Part shown: positions 58,201 to 64,000 of the stretch, piece after piece | How positions within the stretch are numbered: the stretch's first letter is position 1 | Layout: every line of letters starts with the position of its first letter | From: Neckera pumila | Lineage: Eukaryota; Streptophyta; Bryopsida; Hypnales; Neckeraceae | Length of the DNA: 64,000 nucleotides | Assembly (NCBI GenBank): GCA_963969595.1 | Contig: OZ018416.1 | Span: forward strand, 22,336,065 to 22,400,064 | Direction: 5' to 3' | Position numbers and translations under genes: made by a program | Notes under the pieces: model-generated | Databases searched by the model: none | What the model was told of the DNA's origin: nothing | The model's input: the letters and a program-made list of their open reading frames with translations, nothing else

Positions 58201-60310
58201 ATCATTGCTCAGTACCGTCTGCCAAAGTGACAGTTCTTGAAACAGAGTTCCCCTGACCGAACCTGCCCCTGCTGCGTTGGAGCCATTGGTTGTGAGGCTG
58301 CCATTGAAAAGGGTTTTCCGCCGCCAAGTCTTCCGCTGTCACTCCCCGCCTTCTGCCGCGCTCGCCGAAGCGCCTCCTGCGGCTCCCACAAGGTTCGAGT
58401 TCCATCGATTGCACAAGTGCATTTGGCTACTATATGTAAGTGAGGTGGAGTGGTGCTGCTGTCAACGGAGTTGAAGCGCTTTGAGTCTTTGGTCGTGGGC
58501 ATCCTCTGCGCTAGTCGTCTATCTCGGAGAGTGTGGAGTCAGAGTTGCAATGCATCGTAGTTTTCCGCCAGTTCAAAGGAAAGGCGTCTTTCTTTGTCGT
58601 TTGAATATCGAGGTCTATGCTTTTGGAAGAAGAATCAAAGTTTAGGTTTTTGTTGTCACTAAAATTGACAAAAAATTCCTCCGCTAATGAGGGATGGCCA
58701 TCATACGGAGATTCAGGAGATGGTGGTCTTCTACTACTCTCATGTAAGTCTTCAGCACACTTCCCCTCTCATTGCCGTTCTTCTGCCGCATCTTGTTTTT
58801 GGTGAGATTGTAGAGGGTGCCGGCGGTAGACAGCCCCCTCGCAGACTTCTACTTTGTCTCCACTCCCAAATTTCAAAGTCACAAATTTCTACTTTGTTTT
58901 TCCATCTATTCTCTGGTTTACAAGTGTGCTTGAGTCTAATGCTCTATGTCTTCTCCAGGATCGACTAGGCTTTCTACAAGGATGTTTCTCTGCACCCTTA
59001 CAACCTTTGGATTGCATAGAAGAGGCACTAAGCTACTCTTGCATATGTACAAGGTTTAGTTTGGTTTTGTTCTCACCTTCTTCTTTTGGCTCTGTCTGAC
59101 TGGTACTCTGGTAGTGCTTGCATAGGTCTCATCGATGAGCTCTCCATGCCTAGTCGCTCATTACTTGAGAAAAAGGGGATGCCTCCTTTGCTACCATATT
59201 CACTGCGTCTGGAAGCTCTAGCGTCAACTGCTCGCATTGCTGACTCCCAATGCCTTCTGCCAGCTGATCTTCTTGCAGCGCCGATGGAGCTAGGAAAGAA
59301 GAAGAGGTGACTTGCGGCTGAAGTCTGCAACGAGCTAGAGTTTTCAACCTCATTCTGGCTCTTGCGTTCTACTTCCGAGAATGGAAAGACTTATTCAGTG
59401 AGTGCGGTGTAGACTTCCTAAGAGAAACCTCAAGCATGACTTTGTGGCCTTTTCTGACTCCACCCTAGCAATTTCGAGGACCAGCTGCACCACAACCAAA
59501 GAAAGTGGTGTGGAGATGTATCGAAAGGTTCACTCTTGTCCTTCTTGAGTTTAGGAAAACTGAGCAGATAACTCTCATCTAGCATTTCTAACATGTATTC
59601 TATTTGCCATTTCCTTGATTTTTGTTTGATAAGAAGGTGTGTGGCAATAGTACCTGCCTCTAAGGCAAGCCACTGTGAATGAGCAGGAGCAGGAGGCAAA
59701 ATAGATTTGTACTCAGTCTTCCTCCTTGGTTTTGGCATGGTTTCTACTTGATTGTAATGGAAATTGACAGACAGTCTGGAAACAGGCTCTTCTGCTGAAT
59801 GGGCTCAGCGATGGTATCTACATCTTCCTCCTGGAAGTTGGTCACGAGTTTGTCAATGTGTAGTTTTGCTTCTGTATTTGATGCATTCACTCACATGGTC
59901 TGTTTGAAGTCGTGATAGGGTGGGGCCTCAAGCCGTCATGTGTTGTTTGTTTTCTTGCAATGGTAGTGAAGGCGTAGAGCAAAGCTGTGGAAGCGCCGGT
60001 TGAAGCATTTATGGAATCCGACTCTTCACTCTTTGCTGAATTCTCAGGTTTCTTCATGAGGAACAATAGCAAACCGTCTTTGGCCAACAGCTCTCTTTTT
60101 TCACCACTAGGAAGTACTCCTACCGTGACTTGGCAACGTGTCCGTTTTTTATTCTTTTCATTATTCTCAGGAACATTCACATATCGGTCTGATTCAGTGA
60201 TGTTGACAAATTTCTCTTGCTTTAGTTCAACAGTGCACTTGGTCAGGTGGAGTGTCCAAAAGTCTGTTGCATCCTATACCATTTTTATGGCACTAATCAA
60301 TATTAGCTTC
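58201..60310 (-). pseudogene. Unrecognised minus-strand coding remnants upstream of the transposase
   Basis: Open, protein-like minus-strand stretches lie at about 60280-59887 (containing VNVPENNEKNKKRTRCQVTV), 59890-59760 (NTEAKLHIDKLVTNFQEEDV), 59738-59430 (starting MPKPRRKTEYKSILPP), 59353-59150 and 58502-58209. They are charged and interrupted by stops and frame changes. Position and strand fit an N-terminal extension or a companion gene of the piggyBac element, but I recognise no family. They could equally be exons of a broken host gene. Confidence 0.35.
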
Positions 60311-61331
60311 AGACAAATTTTGTCGATCCTTGCATTGTCAATTCTACACAATTCCTAGGTCGGCTATTGAGCTTTGAAAAAAAATATTAGATGAAAAATC
60401 CTTTTATTTTTCTATCGACTACAGAATTTGCCATCCAAATGCCACAAATTGATACTGGCGTCACTTCTGGGTTTAAATATATAAAAAGTATTCATTGGAG
60501 GTCAAACTCATTGTGCAAGATCTCTCTTTTTTGCACAAAATTCCAAGGATGAACAATTGCACTTTTGTCCTATATAGAAAGATTATTTGTCGTTCATCGG
60601 ACAAAAAGAGTCTTCAATGTTGTTTAAGGGTTAAAAAATCTGAAAATTTCAGCACAAGTATATGTTATAGTCTACATAGTACATTAACCCTTAAAGTTCC
60701 ATGACTATGTTTTCATCAAAAATTGCCATTTTTAGTACAAGTACTCAATTTTTGAAAAAACTTTTTTTGAGACATGTAACCATAGGATCTTGTAGCATGA
60801 TGACTTAAGAATTTGTGGTACATATTTCAAAAATTTCCACCCCGTGGATTGCAAGATATAAGCATTCAAATTCACTAAAACCATTCTTTTGGTCTTGCAA
60901 AAAGCAAGGCAGCAGCCCTTCACAAGATCACTTTTCGATGAAAAAATGTTCAAAATGATGGCACTTCTTTGGATTCTTTTTCCTAGACAAGCTGGCTACA
61001 TGCTTGAAAACTTTTACTTCATTTGGAATTGTACAATATACAAGAAAAAAATTGTAAGTAGATAGTAGTAGAGAATGATTCAAAATACTAAATTGTCAAG
61101 AATTCAATTATGGAATTGAAAAAATGCCAACCCCAATGGTTGCAATGTTGTAAAAAACAATCTACATCATAGGATTTTTTTTTTCAAAATATATTGAATA
61201 TTGAGTAAGATAAAAGACTTCAAAGTTTATTTTAGAGTAAAAAATCCATAATTGCCCGCAAACTAAAAACCTTCATAACTTTTGAGTCATTGATTAGAAT
61301 GGGATGATTCAAAGCTTTCCACATCTATACC

Positions 61332-61705
61332 TTAAATGAGGCTGTTTGTTTGTTTGTTTGTTTGTTTGTTTGTTTGTTTGTTTGTTTGTTTGTTTGTTTG
61401 TTTGGTTTGGTTTGGTTTGGTTTGGTTTGTAGCATGGACAACTTCCTGACCGTGCGTCCCCCGGCCGCGTGCTTGGTACCGTCGGAAAGCTCTCGCCAAG
61501 GAGGGGTGCACCGGCTTGGTTTCGTGGCATTTGGAGCGGTGGTGCAAAAGTTATTGAATTTCAAAGTATTTATTGATTAAAAAATTAGAAAATTACTTTT
61601 ACTTTGATTTGGTGGCGTTCTTGGTACTGGGAGTGGAACCGGGAGTAGAATTGGGAGTAGAATCGGAAGTAGATGAAAATTGGGCCAACGGCACAGGGTC
61701 ACACT
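61332..61705 (-). mobile_element. Retroposon-like insertion with (AAAC)n tail
   Basis: On the minus strand, GC-rich sequence (around CCGACGGTACCAAGCACGCG) is followed by AAACC repeats and then by about fifteen AAAC units (plus-strand coordinates 61343-61430). A simple-sequence tail at one end suggests a SINE- or LINE-type 3' end. The head has no recognised tRNA-like A/B boxes and no clear target duplication, so the class is unknown. Confidence 0.4.
61343..61430 (+). repeat. (TTTG)n and (TTTGG)n microsatellite
   Basis: About fifteen TTTG units are followed by six TTTGG-type units. It gives spurious long reading frames on both strands (for example poly-Thr/Asn/Lys/Gln on the minus strand), which should be ignored. 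Confidence 0.95.
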
Positions 61706-61987
61706 AGTATATATAAATTTAGGAAATAAATTTCAAGTTTTTTTTTTTGAAAAAAATGATTTTTTCTCATCTGCCTGGACTGCCCAATTACGAAAATAAA
61801 TAACATACTAGGTCATAACTTTTGATTGACATTTCCAAATGTCATGAAATTTAATGCATATGAAAGATATTCCTTGTCTCCATCTTCTATTAAAATTTGG
61901 GCCAAAAATATGAAAATCTCTAGTCACACGTACCTCCCCAAAATTTCTATATAGCCAAAAAATGCATGTTGGTCCTTTATGGGTTAA

Positions 61988-63572
61988 AGAGTATAATAAT
62001 GATGTAAATTAAAAAAATGTCATATCATTATATATTTGAAAATATAATCACTAGACTTTCTCCTAAATAATATTCTTTTTAATAAAATATCAAAACTTCA
62101 AACAGAGAAAAATACCAAACTTCAGAAGCTTTATTTTGTTGGTTCCATTCAAATGAAAACAAACATTTTGAAAGTCAAAAATCAAGTTTGAAGAGTAAAA
62201 AACTAAAAGTGCTAAAATAAACTATATAAGTATTTCTTTTTAAACAAACACACTATAGAAAAATTGAAAATAATTTGTAATACTTGAATTTAGTCATGAT
62301 GTACATAATCAGTTAATGGAATTATATATAAATGAAATTGCATTTCTTAATCAGCTTCATTGCTTACATTTGTCAAAAGAATGCAAAATCCTATAGCCAA
62401 CATTATTGGCTTAACCTTGGAACGTAGTAGCCTTATGAGATAGTTCGTTCAAAATTATTATACTCCTAACCGTAGTTGGTAGGTTATTGTGAATTTGGCA
62501 TACTTCCCCTGCTTAATTCAATATATACTCCTATTGGAATTGATTACACCCAACCTCAATTCATTAGGTCACCCTATATAAGTTATAAACAAATCATCAA
62601 AGTGTATACTTGTCATGTTTACCTAGGTGACCATTATAAGTTTTCAAGTGACCCCAACAAGTTTTTAAGACTCTACATTAGATCCCGCATTAGATACTAC
62701 ATTCAGATATTCTTGTTTTGGAATGGAAGTTGTTAACTAATAGGTACTCAGTTTTGTACTAGACTTTTGTATGTTACCATTTATTGCTACCAAATCTCTC
62801 ACTTGCAAAAGCTTTTATTTATATTTTGTCTTTTGGAAAAGCCTTGAAGTATAAAAGCTTCATAGTAAGATGTTTTGAAAATGCTTATGACATTAAATAC
62901 TTGTACAATAGGATACAAGTGAAAATGGTGTTTTTGCATTCCCAAGGAAACAAATTTCATTGTTGCCAACTTTGACACTCTTTTGAGGGCTAAAAAATTG
63001 TTTTTTTACCATGAAAATTTTGGCACAAAATCATATCTATAATAATAATATATGTGCCAAACTTCAAGGTCAAAAGATTCACACAAATGGAGATGTAAAC
63101 TAGCTGAGCATGTAGCAATGTTGGGTGTATAGTCATGATAGATGTTCCTACATCCCAACTTTTGCAGGTGTCAAAATTCTCAATTTTGAGAATTTTACAA
63201 TCATGAATTGTAAAGGTATAAGATGGCCCCATAAAGTATAATTTGTCACAATTTTTAATCCCTAAGTTGGCACATGCAATAATAAAAAGTTCACTGACGG
63301 AGGCAAATAACACTTCCAATATACCAAGAAGGCATAAATAAACAACTTCTAGGATGGTATATCTGTCAACGAAAGATTGTTGGAGGTTCAATTGCCATTT
63401 TGAAGACCGAAAATTGGAAGATGTATACCAAAATTCAAGAAGGTGTCATTTTTATGCATTGCTTCAATCGACCTATTTGCCATATTACCAAAGCGGTGCA
63501 ATAAAAATATTGAAGACAACATTCTAAAATTGGTGAATATTCTAATATTTGAATATTTGAAATTTAATTGAA
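61988..63572. other. AT-rich intergenic region, no gene recognised
   Basis: Very AT-rich. ORFs at 62476-62736, 62784-62975 and 62990-63391 lack domain signatures and have composition like the surrounding non-coding DNA. No terminal repeats were resolved. Confidence 0.4.
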
Positions 63573-64000
63573 TTAACCCCTAAATGCCCAAATATTGTTT
63601 TTTGGCAACATAGCGATTTTGGGCAGCTCACTATGAATGGAGTTTTTATTTTTTTCTTTGAAATTTTCAAACAACATTTTCCCAAGGAGTAGCTTTAAGG
63701 CCCAACAATTTTTATAACTTTTGAGTACATGGTTGAAAAGTTATTGTATAATATGCAATTTTTTGATGCTTGCGGGCAGCTAAAAAATTCTTAAAAAATC
63801 GCTTTTAAAAAAAATTAAATTTTGAAATTGGTTCTAAAGATTTATACTATACTTGGAAAAGCTCTAGATCATTCTGATTTGATTTTTGGGATGAAAATTA
63901 TGAGGAGTTTTAGTTTGCGGGTAGTTATGGAACCTCTACTCTAGAATAAATTTTGAAGTCCTTTATTTAATTCAATTTTCAATATTTTTGAAAAAAAATA
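63573..64000 (+). mobile_element. TTAA element, left part, running off the window
   Basis: TTAACCCCTAAATGCCC starts a copy in the same orientation as 26709-27640. The interior follows that copy (TTTTTTGGCAACATAGCGATTTTGGGCAGC region, then the TTTGCGGGTAGTTATGG phrase) to the last base of the window. The right end is beyond the window. Confidence 0.75.

Larger units (their letters stand above)
60684..61987 (-). mobile_element. TTAA element with a secondary insertion
   Basis: The ends are TTAACCCTTAAAGTTCC and GGTCCTTTATGGGTTAA. The interior follows the reverse complement of the 26709-27640 copy, including the CCCCAATGGTTGCAATGTTG phrase. The body is 1296 bp, but about 370 bp (roughly 61332-61705) is foreign: a TTTG repeat followed by GC-rich sequence. 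Removing this gives about 926 bp, the family length. Similar phrases at 1089-1577 show the two copies are close relatives. Confidence 0.8.

Noticed and set aside
61309..61580. Repetitive ORFs on both strands (poly-Thr/Asn/Lys/Gln and poly-Cys/Leu/Phe/Val)
   Set aside because: They are translations of a TTTG microsatellite.

Overview
This is nuclear DNA of a land plant. The evidence is split genes with plant GT-AG introns (including a 9-nt micro-exon typical of AINTEGUMENTA/PLETHORA genes), plant-only families (an EGY-type chloroplast protein, and TIN1), and gene islands set in very AT-rich repeats. The gene structures would fit a seedless plant such as a bryophyte, but nothing here fixes the taxon. 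No rRNA, tRNA, CRISPR or bacterial-style operon was seen.

Layout. 1-9.9 kb: repeats (a rearranged TTAA element, two CACTA-type MITEs, a LINE remnant). 9.9-18.5 kb (+): a long GC-rich leader and the eight coding exons of a double-AP2 transcription factor (ANT/PLT/BBM group, 896 aa). 18.5-36.8 kb: gene-poor, with a TTAA/CCCCTAAAGGACC element family of about 925 bp, PIF/Harbinger-like MITEs and a Stowaway-like MITE. 37.1-42.5 kb (-): a 13-coding-exon EXS-only (ERD1/XPR1/SYG1) membrane protein, 480 aa. 44.4-47.6 kb: a DUF427 gene (-), apparently frameshifted, with an inverted copy of its promoter and first exon. 47.6-50.4 kb (+): a single-exon EGY3-like chloroplast pseudoprotease whose 5' leader is a copy of the EXS leader. 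52.1-55.2 kb (-): TIN1, an ER protein of the unfolded-protein response, with a UPR element upstream. 56.5-58.2 kb (-): a decayed piggyBac transposase that keeps all catalytic acidic residues and the C-terminal Cys-rich finger. 58.2-64 kb: unrecognised minus-strand coding remnants and more TTAA elements.

Two things stand out. First, a piggyBac system in a plant-like genome: a recognisable transposase relic plus at least eight related non-autonomous TTAA elements, one sitting inside a PIF-like MITE whose sister copy 2.3 kb away keeps the empty TTAA site. Second, an inverted duplication of a head-to-head EXS/DUF427 locus. One half kept EXS and only exon 1 of DUF427. The other kept DUF427 and only the EXS leader, which now drives the intronless EGY3-like ORF, including its spliced 5'-UTR intron and a 12-codon uORF.

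All exon models are hand-derived from splice sites, reading phase and remembered family motifs; no alignment or transcript data were available.
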